Shown: in pieces, positions 1-29,326 of the stretch | How positions within the stretch are numbered: the stretch's first letter is position 1 | How the letters are laid out: each line of letters starts with the position of its first letter | NCBI GenBank assembly: GCA_030141605.1 | Contig: JAQGDQ010001269.1 | Location: 1 to 35,000 of the forward strand | From: Tubiluchus corallicola | Taxonomy: Eukaryota > Priapulida > Priapulimorpha > Priapulimorphida > Tubiluchidae | DNA length: 35,000 nt | Direction: 5' to 3' | Notes under the pieces: generated by a model | Databases searched by the model: none | The model's input: only the letters and a program-made list of their open reading frames with translations | What the model was told of the DNA's origin: nothing | Made by a program: the position numbers and the translations under genes

Positions 1-35
1 AAAGTAGTCGATCAAAGTTCTGAAAATAAACTGAC

Positions 36-188
36 CTGCTTAGAGCACTTTTCGTTTAGCAGTTTTTCCTTTTCGTATCGTTTATCCTTTTCATTAACAG
101 ATTTTTCTAGAGAGGCTATTCGTTTCTTCTGCTCTCTGATTTTCAACTCATTTTCCTTGAATTCCATTTGAGAGCTGATATCAATCGT
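36..188 (-). pseudogene. Duplicate copy of kinesin exon 4
   Basis: This stretch is identical by eye to exon 4 at 13067-13219, with the same acceptor and donor, inside the direct duplication 1-2314. It lies downstream of the motor exons in the transcript direction, so it cannot be used in order after exon 11 (phase mismatch). It could belong to a second copy of the gene extending left of the window, or be an orphan exon. Confidence 0.8.
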
Positions 189-369
189 CTGACATGGCGG
201 ACTGCAATGTTCTAAACATTTTTAAACACTCGTTTATCAGCGGTTAAAAGCATTTCAATCGTGCACTACACAGTTTAGTTTGTTAGAATGAAGCTATTTT
301 AAAATTAATGTACATTTGAAGTTGTAATCGCATACTGTATTTAAGTACTTCATTTTTTTCAATTTAATT

Positions 370-694
370 TTAACCCTTTCATACCCGTGGGATACGAGAA
401 TATTTTCTGCCTTTAGAATTAATAAAATTTTAAAACTTACAGTTATTTGATCTGTTAATAGTTATTTTGATTTAAGCCAATAACAATAGACTAAAATGGT
501 GATAAAATGGCAAACTAGAAAATCTACATGGCATAAAAAACTGTGCAAGGTACAATACTTTAGAGACGACTTTGTACAGATCAGTATAGCATGCATACTA
601 AATGTCTTATAATGTCAAAAAAATAATTATTATGTGTAAACAAGATGGACATACTGAACAAATTAAAAAAATAATTTGGGACTGAAAGGGTTAA
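370..694. mobile_element. piggyBac-like MITE, copy 1
   Basis: TTAA at both ends, terminal inverted repeat CCCTTTCATACCC at the left and, read inward, CCCTTTCAGTCCC at the right. TTAA target duplication and a CCCTTT terminus are typical of piggyBac-family elements. No coding capacity. Same insertion as 13401-13725, duplicated with the block. Confidence 0.75.
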
Positions 695-2079
695 TTTATT
701 TATCTCTGTATAATACTACAATAAAACATGATTAATAAAAGAATCGCTAATAAGTTTTGAAGAATGGTTAAAATGAATAGATAGATCTAGAACTAGAGAA
801 AGGATAGCGAAAAGACTATAAAGTCACCTAGTCTGCTATCCTTTACCGAATATAGATAAAATGATTTTTAGACACTGGTGGGCATTAATGTTGCCAGTTT
901 AATTTAGGAAACATTAATAATTTTAAAATTATGACATTTGCTATATAATCCAGAGAAAAGAATATACATGTAGTTTAATTAGTGGTCAACAAAATAAGGT
1001 CAATCTTGATTAAACTAAAAATTGCATTTAGATTTTATGTGAAATGCAGGTCAAAATTGTTATGAAATGATAAAAACACTTTGGGTTAATAATGCTATTA
1101 ATCAACAACAGGAGTTAAATACATTTTGATTTGAGTTCAACTTCATTATTTCTAGGCTTATTGATTAAAAACAAATCTACTGACTTGGACAATAATACTA
1201 AATAATATAATTCTCAATATACTGATAAGACAAACATTTAGCTATACAGGTTTTTTAGTAATTTTACAAAGGAGAGGTAAGACTTGTGCAATCTGTGAAC
1301 AACACCTATGCATTTATTTGGAATAATAAGCCTATAAAAATGGTTAGACAATTTCTTTGATGTTTGAATCGGTACAAAATACGAGTGACAAATTTATGTG
1401 TTAAAGAATGATTGAATTTGATAGTGATAGAGTTAAATTTTCATACGAAGCTCATAGAAATTAAATCTGTCACACTTTTAATAAATTTGCATTAATAATG
1501 TGATAATGTGTATTGGGTCAATAAAATCAGTCAAATCATGCAATACTTTGCAGAATGGTGAGGCATATGGCATCCTATGTGTTGTAACAGACTAACAGTT
1601 CTCATTGCATCATTAAAGTCACGTCTTTTGTAAGTAATTACCTGACTTGGAGGTCTAATATTTCCTTTTCACTCAGTAGTAATGTGCGTGTTCATTAATA
1701 ACAGCCCTCGGCTATGATGGCAAATGCAATGCATTTAGTTTTAATGGAACCCGGTCTACGTATCTATAGAATTAATTATGGCGATTGTGCCGAAATCACG
1801 TAATGACTTTGGCTGAAAGCGTTGCATTGTGTCTAAAGGTATTTTCACACCTGTGGGGCATCACAGCATAGCGGTAGCATTCTGAATAACGTTTAGGCGA
1901 GTGATTCACTGTATCCATCCGCATGCACGAAGTTATTTGTTCGTGTGAATACGATTTTGCTTTACCGTTGTCTGCTCCTTATTATAATAGTTGCGTGGTA
2001 AGATGTGAACGATGCTTAAGTCAAATTGCAGTAAGAATCGTCTAAACTAAATATGCATCTTCCACATAACATAAATTTT

Positions 2080-2314
2080 AACATTGTTAAACGTAATGTG
2101 AACAGGTCTATAAACGCAGACCGTTACCTGCACCGGCCCATGTGAGATACGTTGTAATGTAATCATCTGTGTCATTGTTAAATCTAATGTGAACAGGTCT
2201 ATAAATGCAGACCGTTACCTGCACCACCCCATGTGAGATATGTTGTAATGCAATCGTCTGTGTCATTGTTAAACCTAATGTGAACAGGTGTATAAATGCA
2301 GACCGTTACCTGCA
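2080..2314. repeat. 91-bp minisatellite, about 2.5 units
   Basis: Units begin CATTGTTAAACGTAATGTG and contain CAGGTCTATAAATGCAGACC, which can form a GGTCT/AGACC hairpin. The array is cut at the junction to the inverted 67-bp units. Confidence 0.9.
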
Positions 2315-2707
2315 TCGGGTCATCCTTTAAAGAGGTACATTGCTGGTGTTATAAATACACACATAGTCTGTTGTTCCAGCATCGGATCGTCCTTTAAAGA
2401 GGTACATTGCTAGTGTAATAAATACACACATAGTCAGTTGTTCCAGCATCGGGTTATCGTTTAAAGAGGTACATTGCTAGTGTTATAAATACACACATAG
2501 TGAGTTGTTCCAGCATCGGGTCATCCTTTAAAGAGGTACATTGCTAGTGTAATAAATACACACATAGTCTGTTGTTCCAGCATCGGATCGTCCTTTAAAG
2601 AGGTACATTGCTAGTGTAATAAATACACACATAGTCAGTTGTTCTAGCATCGGGTCATCCTTTAAAGAGGTACATTGCTGGTGTTATAAATACACACATA
2701 GTCATTT
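2313..2707 (+). repeat. Inverted copy of the 67-bp minisatellite, about 6 units
   Basis: Six units in the opposite orientation whose order of variants matches the six units at 8893-9285, so they were copied as a block. Confidence 0.93.
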
Positions 2708-3129
2708 CACATTACACATTTACAATAGTTTCATGCACAATATCTAGTGAAAGGGCCTACAATGAACATAATACAAATAAGTTTTTATTGTTTCTGCACA
2801 AGAAAAGCCTCGAACACTGTTCACCTGTATACAAATGTAAATGTGTTGCGGGCAATGAAAAAGCAGGGCTTGTTAGATTGTCCCACACAGTGAAAGAAGA
2901 AAAAAAGTAATGGAAATAATCTGAAAATTTAAAGTGAATCGTATGATAAAAAAACATTTAGTGCTTAAAATGGAATGATGTAATGAATGAAGCTCATATA
3001 TGAAGTTCAAAATTATTTGACAAAGGACTTCCCAAAAGTTAACGTTATTATAAGAGTGATAAAATACAATTATCTTTGACACTGCAAATTAAATTTATTA
3101 ACCTGACAGTTTCCTGTGACGTATTTTAG

Positions 3130-3246
3130 GTATCTGATGCGCTAAGATTGATAGTTGCAAAATCAGCTGCCAATGAAAAACGCGTAGCAGAACTTAGAGA
3201 ATTGTACAGCAGACAAGCGCTTGAGAGAAAGTTACTACACAATCAG
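3130..3246 (+). pseudogene. Inverted duplicate of kinesin exon 7
   Basis: Plus-strand copy of exon 7 with intact acceptor (TATTTTAG) and donor (CAG|GTAAAG). Two adjacent codons differ: Lys-Ser here against Asn-Ala at 8351-8467. It is antisense to the gene and therefore probably not expressed as exon. Confidence 0.85.
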
Positions 3247-3977
3247 GTAAAGATGTTTAAAATCAACTTCAGCAATTTTCACCAGTAGCTCAAAATCACT
3301 AAGTTATCATTAAAGGAAAAGTGCAACGTTTTTCTCCATTTTCAAGTTGGAGAATGAGTTTTTGAATAAGTTCAAAAAGTTTTGTTAAAAATAAAAAATA
3401 ACGCCTTTACACCTCTGGAAGCTCAAAATCATCAATGTCTCATTAAAGGACAAATAAACACTTTTTTACCAATGTAAGCCAACACACAGCTTAAGCTTAT
3501 AAAATTCTTACGGTAGATCCATGACTTTTCCCCTACATACAAAGTGTCTTTTTACTTAAGCACAAGTCTAATATTCCTCATTTATGCACAAGCCGAAAAA
3601 ATGCTAACTTCTAAGTAGAACCACAAAGAAACCTACATGTTTTATGAAACCTTCGTAAAAATTAAAATGAAACATGACATTCTTAATTATATTCAGTCAT
3701 TAAATTTTTGACCAGTCATATAATCATACGTGTTTCAACAAATTCATTCTAATAACACTCTGGTCTAGTTGACGCTGCTGAGTAGTTTTGGGTTTCAGCA
3801 TGTCAGCCTTAAACTGAAGGTTGTGAATCTGACTACGACACACTGAACTGTACAATAGTAGTGTCACATCTTAATCTGTATGATTGTAAGCAAAGGTGCT
3901 GTAGAATTCCTTTGAGATTCATATAAGGTTTCTTTGCTTTTTGGGATTGTAAAAAACTAGCATAATTAATAATAATT

Positions 3978-4193
<216 letters not shown>

Positions 4194-4333
4194 AAAAGAA
4201 GAGCAACAACACAGTAGCAGCAGCGGTGGCAGCGACGGTGACGATAGCTACAATAACAGGTGAAGGTTTCTGTAAATATTAATCTTTTGATCATGCTTTT
4301 ACTATGCACTCATGCAATTATAAACTTACTAAC

Positions 4334-22479
<18,146 letters not shown>

Positions 22480-22790
22480 CTCGGCTAGGCTTACTAGTTT
22501 AAAACGTTTCCTGCTCTAGTTAAGTTCTCTAAGTTGATCTGACTTAGAGAAGCAAGTTGTTACACACCTCAGAGGGACGACTACTCCATATTTAACAACC
22601 GGATTCTATAGTAATTTAATGACAGATCAATTGTCATTAAGTCAGTAATGTGATTTAAAATAAAATTATCAAAAAATTTATTCTACTTAATTATGCTTTT
22701 CCCGTAGCACTTATTGCTTTTCTAGTCTTTTTAACACTGTAAATAATAATAATGATAATGATGATAATGATGGTGATGATGATGATGATG

Positions 22791-22867
<77 letters not shown>

Positions 22868-24156
22868 AACGACCACGACAACGACAACGACAACGACAAC
22901 AACAATAATAATCGATTATTGATACTGCAGCAAAACAACTAAACTCATTGCTTCGTTCAGCCTAGCTGTTATAGTCATTTAGCTTTCTGTCCGATAAATA
23001 CACATTCACAACTAAAGATCCATTAATTCTAGCCAAGTGATCACAAATACATATCGCCAAATAAATTACCATCGGAGGCACAGCATCGAATGAATTTTCG
23101 CGTATTACATACACCGCTAACGATTTATTCCAGGCGTATTTTACAGGACGCATGTAAATTTTAATCCCTCTATGCTGTCGAATACATGGAAATTGCTGTT
23201 TTTGCGTGCTGAAACAGCTTGAAATTCATCTTAGCTTCCAGAGCGATCGACGGTTTTCAACAAAAATTGGCTTCCAAGCTTGATTTGAACGGTCATTACA
23301 TTTTACGTAATCAATGCTACTAATTATGATTTATTAAGCGTATCCGCGGAGGTTGTAAATCAGCTTTCCAATGGTTTCACTAGCGCTTAGGCTACTGTGC
23401 TTTCTGAAAGCACGCTGAAGCCATAATTTTTGCGGTACCCAGGTGTGTCTTCGACCTGCAAATTTCAGGTCTTCTTATGATGTGCGCGTTACAGATGCGC
23501 GTACAAAAATTGTTGTAATTTGTCATAATTGTAATTCCTGCGACCTCTTCATTATCATATTGCACTACGGGGCTGTGGTGAAATGAAATGTAATGCTGGC
23601 AGGGAATACAGTAGATTTTCTCAGGTGTGCGTGTGAACGTGGCTTTATCTGCCACAGACTCGTATTCTGACCTTGTCTTAGTGAAAGCCACTAGTCACGT
23701 GCACACCTGAGCTTACACAAAGGGAAGGTCTGCTGTAGACCCTTGTCAGAGGTCGTGTCTTTCATTGCAGCTCTGTTCACATTTCACAGACTTTGCCGCA
23801 AACTCCGTTCTTCTAGGTAAGCTGTTTGTTCCTTATTGGGGGTGTGATATGTAGTAATAAAATTGTCATTTCGACTCCCTTGTTCGGGTTCTGTTTTGGG
23901 TTTGGTGTTGAAGGACTTAATTGGGACATGCCGCATGGTGTGGGCCGCGGTGCCATCCGTCCTGCCTCCGTTAAAAGTGGACAGCAGTACAATATCTTGA
24001 TGAAAACCGGACAGCTATAACAATGACAGCGCTTAAATATATATTTTGCTTTTGGAGAACTGTCACAATGCCACTATTTTTGTATTTTATGTTAATTTAT
24101 TTATTTCATAAATCATAATTTATCTCTGAAAGCTGCTAGCTGCGAATTAGAGGTAG
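22480..24156. other. Intergenic region upstream of kinesin
   Basis: Apart from the microsatellite at 22743-22918 I see no gene. The kinesin promoter should lie just above 22480 but no TATA box is evident. ORFs of 60-100 codons here resemble nothing known. Confidence 0.5.
22743..22918. repeat. Compound microsatellite AAT/GAT/(CGACAA)n/(CGACCA)n
   Basis: AATAAT and GATGAT triplets change into CGACAA hexamers, then CGACCA hexamers, then back to CGACAA and AATAAT. It lies upstream of the kinesin start. Confidence 0.95.
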
Positions 24157-24800
24157 ATGCTACAGCTTTGTAATCTTACCATCGCCACTAAACTGCAGGT
24201 GTACAAGCAATGCATCATTCCGCAGCTTACCTATGGTCAGGAAACGTGGACGCTCTATCAAGATCAGGTCAGGTCTCTTCGTGCGGTTCAGCAGAGACAT
24301 CTGCGTCACATCCTTCGTATTCGCTGGGACGACTATGTGCCAAACGAAGACGTGCTGGCTCGTGCCAAGATGGAGGATATCGAGGTTACGCTTACTAAGG
24401 CTCAACTTCGGTGGTTTGGGCATGTGGTCAGAATGAACGATAAGAGACCGACAAAGGCTCTTCTTCATGGAGAACTAACCAGTGGCTCTCGCAGTGTTGG
24501 TCGTCCTCTCCTTCGCTTCAAGGACAAGGTGAAGTTCTCTCTGAGGAAAGGTGGAGAGTTGGACAAGTTGCCTTTCGAAGTTCACGACCGTCCGGCATGG
24601 AGATCCCTAGTCAACAACTGTGCCGAAAAACTCGATGAAGAAAGACGGATGCTTGGATATGCAAGAAGGTTCAAGTCGTGGATAAGAGATGGTTTCATGG
24701 ACATCTGACTCGCACTGATTTAGCCGTATCGGCTTCGACGTTGTACTACATCTTTGTGCTGAAATCAGTAGATTAATTTCCGCATCCGCGTTAGATAGGG
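24157..24800 (+). mobile_element. LINE 3' fragment (C-terminal part of reverse transcriptase ORF)
   Basis: An open frame (24157-24708) encodes TIATKLQVYKQCIIPQLTYG, then QRHLRHILRIRWDDYVPNED, LRWFGHVVRM and GRPLLRFKDK, the pattern of the thumb and C-terminal region of non-LTR retrotransposon polymerases. The catalytic fingers/palm and endonuclease are absent, so it is a 5'-truncated copy. The frame is intact over 180 codons, which suggests fairly recent insertion. The 3' limit is uncertain; the MITE begins at 24808. Confidence 0.8.
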
Positions 24801-24807
24801 AATGCTC

Positions 24808-25272
24808 TTAACCCTTTTATACCCATTGTATCCCGTGGGATACAAGAATATTTTCTGCCTTTAAAATTAATAAAATTTTAAAACTGACAATTATTTGATC
24901 TGTTAATAGTTATTTTGATTTAAGCCAATAAGAATAGACTAAAAATAGTGATAAAATGGCAAACTAGAAAATCTACATAGCATAAAAAACTGTGCAAGGT
25001 ACAGTACTTTAGAGACGACTTTGTACAGATCAGCATAGCGTGCATACTAAATGTCTTAAATACTTTAAAAAATTATCAGCAATTGCAAAATGAAGCACAT
25101 TTTAGGGTTCCATTGAATCCCAATGTATCCCGTGGGATACAAGCTATATTTAGCGCACGGGCACAGGTAGAAAAAAAATTATTGTGTGTAGACGATATGG
25201 ACATATTGAACAAAAGTACCAAGCCAAAAAATTTTTCTTATTAAAAAAATAATTTGTGACTGAAAGGGTTAA
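24808..25272. mobile_element. piggyBac-like MITE, longer copy 3
   Basis: Independent insertion of the same family with TTAA at both ends. It is 465 bp, against 325 bp for the other two, with an extra internal stretch. The inverted repeat GTATCCC-GT-GGGATAC occurs twice (24828-24843 and 25125-25140). Confidence 0.75.
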
Positions 25273-26322
25273 AGGCGTCTGCTCAATTAACAGGGCTATA
25301 GTCTATACATATAACTTAAAACATTATTATATGTATTAAGTAATTGTAACGGCTGTTACTTGACGATGGTAAATCTGTTAACTAATTTCGTACGCACAAC
25401 TGTGAAAAGCAGCGCAAAATTATATTTTTGTAAGTTTTTATTATCGGTTTTACTTTTTACCCAACAGATGGCGCAACGTGGATAAAAGTTATGATAAAAG
25501 TGGTTTCAGTTAATTAGTGGTTGATAATAAAAACAAATATGGTAAATAGTTGTACCTTTTGGTTTGTAGCAGCGTTATTTATAGTATATAGTATATAGGT
25601 ATAGTTATATAGGTATATAGCGTATATAGGTGTAGTTTCAATTTATCAGTCAGAGTAATACAATTACGTAAGAAGTGTGTGCAAACTTATGAGTATTATA
25701 TAGTTTAGCTTTTGACTACAGATGGCGCAAGAATATCATCGACGATATCGATGATGACGTAGCACGCTCATCGATTATGGAGTACCGTTATATGATTGCG
25801 TCCACCTGCAATATTTAATATTTTTCTCGCAACTGCTACACAGAGTCATAATTGTACAAAAAAATCCAAAATCTTGAACTCAAATTTTTTATACATCAAA
25901 ATTTTTTTCCGATACGTTTTTGTCTCCAAGATTTCTTACCTTTAATAAGCATTATTGTTGTCAATAAAGTTGCAAAACCGCTATGTTCTATGACCGTTAT
26001 TTGGGTTCAATAATAAATTTTGTTAATTCTGTTTATAAACTGCAACAACGTTAATAACAATAGTAGAAAATTTGTTGGAAAACAACATGGAAACTGTTTT
26101 TCGTTATTTGGAATTAAAATGTCAGAAAGTGTACAAAAATTTCAAAGAACGCGAAGATTAACATGGTGCAGTCGGGTTGCTGTATTTAACTATGAACAAA
26201 CTGCTCATTTAGTAGCCATTACTAATGGAAAATGCAGCAGTATGACTACCATCTTTAGTTGCCAATTTCCAACCCTGTCAGAGAATGTTCATATTTTTTT
26301 TTACAATAATGTTTAATATATG
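25273..26322. other. Intergenic region with two CTCF-like motifs
   Basis: No gene seen. CCAACAGATGGCGC (25461-25474, inside this stretch) and ACTACAGATGGCGC (25715-25728) share ACAGATGGCGCAA. A low-complexity TATAG-rich run lies at 25578-25636. Confidence 0.45.
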
Positions 26323-26681
26323 GTTGGCATCCTTGTGTCTCGGAAGACAAGGAAGTGTGCACCAAGAGATTAGAACGTCTCCAGGGCGCACGCCTGGGCA
26401 AGGTGTATGGAGATCCTGAGTTGCCCAGGAACCCCCTCTCTTCCTTCCAGGTGTAGTGCAAAGGAAACCCGAGCGATACGTTTGGCACCAGGTTGGCTGC
26501 AGGAGCTGCCAGAGTCAGTGAGCATGCTGCACTGGTCCGCCTTCGGGGCTCCACTCCTGATTTGGAAGGTTTACTCCTCTACACATGGCCGTTGGGTCAC
26601 TTGACCGCCTCCGCTCTCTAGCCGTTGGCTGCTTGTGCAGCTCCTCCGCCTAGTGTCGAGATGCAGTGTGGGCATTCCGCA
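26323..26681 (-). mobile_element. SINE body without 5S head
   Basis: Matches the body of the element at 4664-4990, for example GACACTAGGCGGAGGAG, CAGCTCCTGCAGCCAACC and TCTTCCGAGACA. It carries an extra stretch absent from the other copy (26596-26633). It stops just past GCGGAATGCC, where the 5S head would begin, so it looks 5'-truncated. The short ORFs inside it are not genes. Confidence 0.75.
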
Positions 26682-27508
26682 ATAACATTTAATAACAGTG
26701 GGGATAAATTATTATACCTATAAGTTTAGTCTTTAAAATTTGTTAATATAAAACGAATTTTTCGCGAAACTTGGAAACAATTCCGCGCAAGTGCAGAATT
26801 AGTTCCGTAAAGAATGTAAGGGGATTTAGAACAATCTCGGTAAATCCCGTATGATACATTGACGCATCTCTACAAAATCATTTAGGCATCACCTAGCTTT
26901 AACCTGCAGTGATATTGGAAAGCGATTTCAATTACGCGTAGCGGGAATTCCGAGTAAAGAAGCCCAGTAGCCGGTAGCGGGTGATCACGTGACCGACTGG
27001 CTTCGTGGAGGTTGGACATAGTTCAGCTGAATCATAGTTTATTATCGCTGCGTGTTTACGGTGAATCACGTATGAGCTTGCAGAAAACTTTGCTGTCTCA
27101 CACTTGAGTCACGTAGCTATAATACCGATAGTGAAACCGTAAACAAGTTAAGATGAGTCAAACTAGAAAAGAATCCGATTTTGGAGGTGGTCTAAATGAC
27201 ATCATCCGGACGTGCACCCCTTGATCAGTGTACTGGCTGTTACACTTAAGAGGAATCCGGCCCACCCATACAAGATTAATATCTTATCTAGATGCGCAAT
27301 TGTGTAGGATTGAGCACAGGTGTGCACAGTTTTAGATTGAAATTCATGAGATAAATAAATAAATACTAATAAACCCTCTCTGTAAAATCATTATTTTGCG
27401 TTATTGCAGCTGTAGCCAATAGGGCATGTATCATGCCAGTCGGTTATAGTTTACAATCTGTTTGGATAAACTCTAACTTTGCAACTCTCTCTCTCTCTCT
27501 GTCTCTCT

Positions 27509-27577
<69 letters not shown>

Positions 27578-27749
27578 CTATCTCTCTCTGTCTCTCTCTC
27601 TCTTGCTCTCTCTCTCTCTCTGTCTCTGTGTCTCTCTCTCTCTTTCTCTTTCTTTCTTTCTCCCTGTCGCTCTCCCTCTCTTAGTCTCTCGCACTCACTC
27701 CTCTCTCTTTTTCTTTCCCTCCTTTCCTCTCTCCTCCTCCCTCTCTCTC

Positions 27750-27811
<62 letters not shown>

Positions 27812-28740
27812 CTCTCTCAACCCTGCAAATAGAAATTAATTGCATTTAATGAATTTATTTTTAAGTTAGATCATTGTCTGATAGTATATGTAAACGTAAT
27901 TTGTTTATTACTTTTAATAGGCTGTCTCATGCTCGCCATGTATCTTGCATGCGAATGTAAACATTATTCTTTTATCACGTATTAAACTTATTTATGATTA
28001 TTCTCTCTAATCTTTTTTAATGTATGCAAATAAGATACCAGTAAATGTATGAACGATTAAATTAATAAATGACTGACTGAATGACTAACTGGTTGAACTG
28101 ACTAAATACAGGAATAAACGGTCATATTACTCATTTCTGCTGTCCGATGTCTGTAAAATTCGTTCAGGCCTATTTATTTTAACATACATCCACGTTTTTA
28201 CGCAAAATTAAGTAAATAAACAAGCAAATTTGCGTATTACATTACATAAATAATTCTACAATGTATACTAGTTCCTTCTGGGCTACCAGTAGTCTATAAA
28301 CATAACTTTGGGTTTTCCCAGGACCTAGTATAGATGTACTTCTGACGAAACGTCTAGGAATACCCCGTTACTTTTAAATTTGTGGGCAAAACAAAGAACT
28401 AATGGAAAATGCCCAAACAACAGAGGTCGACATATAAGTTTATTCGCCTCTTTTTTAAATGCAGATCATTCAACCTTAAAATTAGTTAATAAAAAACATA
28501 ATTTTTTTGCAATTCGTTAATAAAAAAACGAATTTTGTCTAAAAGTTAGAACCAATTTCCACGTAAGTGAAGGATTAGTTCGGTAAATAATATAGGGGGA
28601 TGTTTTTTCTAAAACGTGCACGTTAACCAAGCCTAGTTTTCTTTGACATTTAATTCAGCGAAATATTAAAAGGCGGACGTCACGTGCAAAAAACCTTAAT
28701 GTTTTCTCAATGACTGGGAAACTGTGCTCCCGGAATCCCA
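26682..28740. other. Intergenic region upstream of PIM
   Basis: Besides the CT microsatellite I see no gene. A diverged repeat pair lies at about 26740-26825 and 28493-28605. CACGTG E-boxes lie at 26986-26991 and 28681-28686. Confidence 0.5.
27484..27818. repeat. (CT)n microsatellite region
   Basis: Long TC runs interrupted by TTGC, GTCTC and CTTTCTTT islands; the Leu-Ser ORFs on the plus strand are not genes. Confidence 0.97.
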
Positions 28741-29087
28741 AGCTGCAGCTTATTGGCTGAGTGAACTCCACCCCCACGTCTGATTGGTTAACAGCTTACC
28801 CTGCGTCACGATTCCACGTACGACGTAGATTTTCATGTGAAGTCTGCGTATAATAGAATTTTGTGTTCATCCGCATGTAGTTCCTGTAGTTAGCGTTTAT
28901 TTTTCGCAATTAGAAACAAATAATGAAATTTTTTTTCCATTATTGTCGAAAGTATTGCATGTTCTATAATGCTGTTTTACAAAACTTTTCATGAAACGCT
29001 GAATTTTGCAAGCTAAGTGTACCAGACGTTCTGGCTGTTCGCCAGGGGTAAAGGCCAGACGGTTTGCGCAGTGATTTCAACGGCTGG

Positions 29088-29093
29088 TATATA
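29088..29093 (+). promoter_or_regulatory. TATA box of the PIM gene
   Basis: GGTATATAGCGCGCG lies about 155 bp before the start codon. A start of transcription near 29115-29125 is inferred from the usual 25-30 bp spacing. Two CCAAT-type motifs (ATTGG at 28752 and 28783, flanking a CCACCCCC box) lie about 300 bp upstream. Confidence 0.55.
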
Positions 29094-29189
29094 GCGCGCG
29101 CGCTGAAGCATTCAAGCTCAGATTCATACATAGCAGGTTTCTAGTGAAGGTGGTTGACAGTCTTGTTCGTAGATAGAAGATTATAATAC

Positions 29190-29258
29190 ATGATTTGCTT
29201 TGTTATCATTGTGAGAGACTACTACATATTCGCACACATGTACGATGCTTGGGAATAA
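29190..29258 (+). promoter_or_regulatory. Upstream ORF overlapping the PIM start codon
   Basis: ATG at 29190 opens a 22-codon frame (a second in-frame ATG at 29238) ending TAA at 29256-29258, past the main ATG at 29245 and in a different frame. Both upstream ATGs have a pyrimidine at -3 (weak context), while the main ATG has A. Confidence 0.6.
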
Positions 29259-29326
29259 GATATCAAATTTTACTATGTTTTCTCCAACGTCTAACATGAA
29301 TTTCACTGCAGAGAAAGAGCGTCAAG
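29245..29326 (+). CDS. PIM: PIM exon 1: start codon and short N-terminus
   Basis: Twenty-seven codons plus one base, ending CAAG|GTAATT. Not conserved in known PIMs except for position; joined in frame to exon 2 (split Val codon). This exon was assigned from the ATG, the donor and phase, so it is less sure than the others. Confidence 0.75.

Larger units (their letters stand above)
1..2314. repeat. Direct segmental duplication, copy A' of 13032-15345
   Basis: The block is colinear with 13032-15345 at an offset of 13031, including exon 4, a piggyBac-like MITE and about 2.5 units of the 91-bp minisatellite. It probably extends left of the window. It ends at about 2312-2314 with a shared GCA where the inverted copy of the 67-bp array begins. 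Differences cluster between about 366 and 1300; the stretch from about 1310 to 2080 looks identical. Confidence 0.93.
2313..3711 (-). repeat. Inverted segmental duplication, copy B'
   Basis: Reverse complement of 7886-9285: six minisatellite units in the same order of variants, an AT-rich intron stretch and exon 7. Similarity fades beyond the TAAATTTTTGA at about 3701-3711. The two arms are separated by about 4.2 kb holding motor exons 8-11. Confidence 0.93.

Noticed and set aside
2757-3082. ORFs of 66 and 69 codons present twice (2757-3082 and 8515-8840)
   Set aside because: They are identical because the DNA is an inverted duplication. They are AT-rich intron sequence with no domain, next to exon 7.
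23771-23817. Possible small plus-strand exon (acceptor TTTCATTGCAG, donor TCTAG|GTAAGC)
   Set aside because: Good-looking splice signals but 47 nt with no coding or context support; such pairs occur by chance.
26255-26554. 99-codon minus-strand ORF with Ala/Pro/Arg-rich sequence
   Set aside because: It lies within the SINE body and is non-coding repeat read-through.
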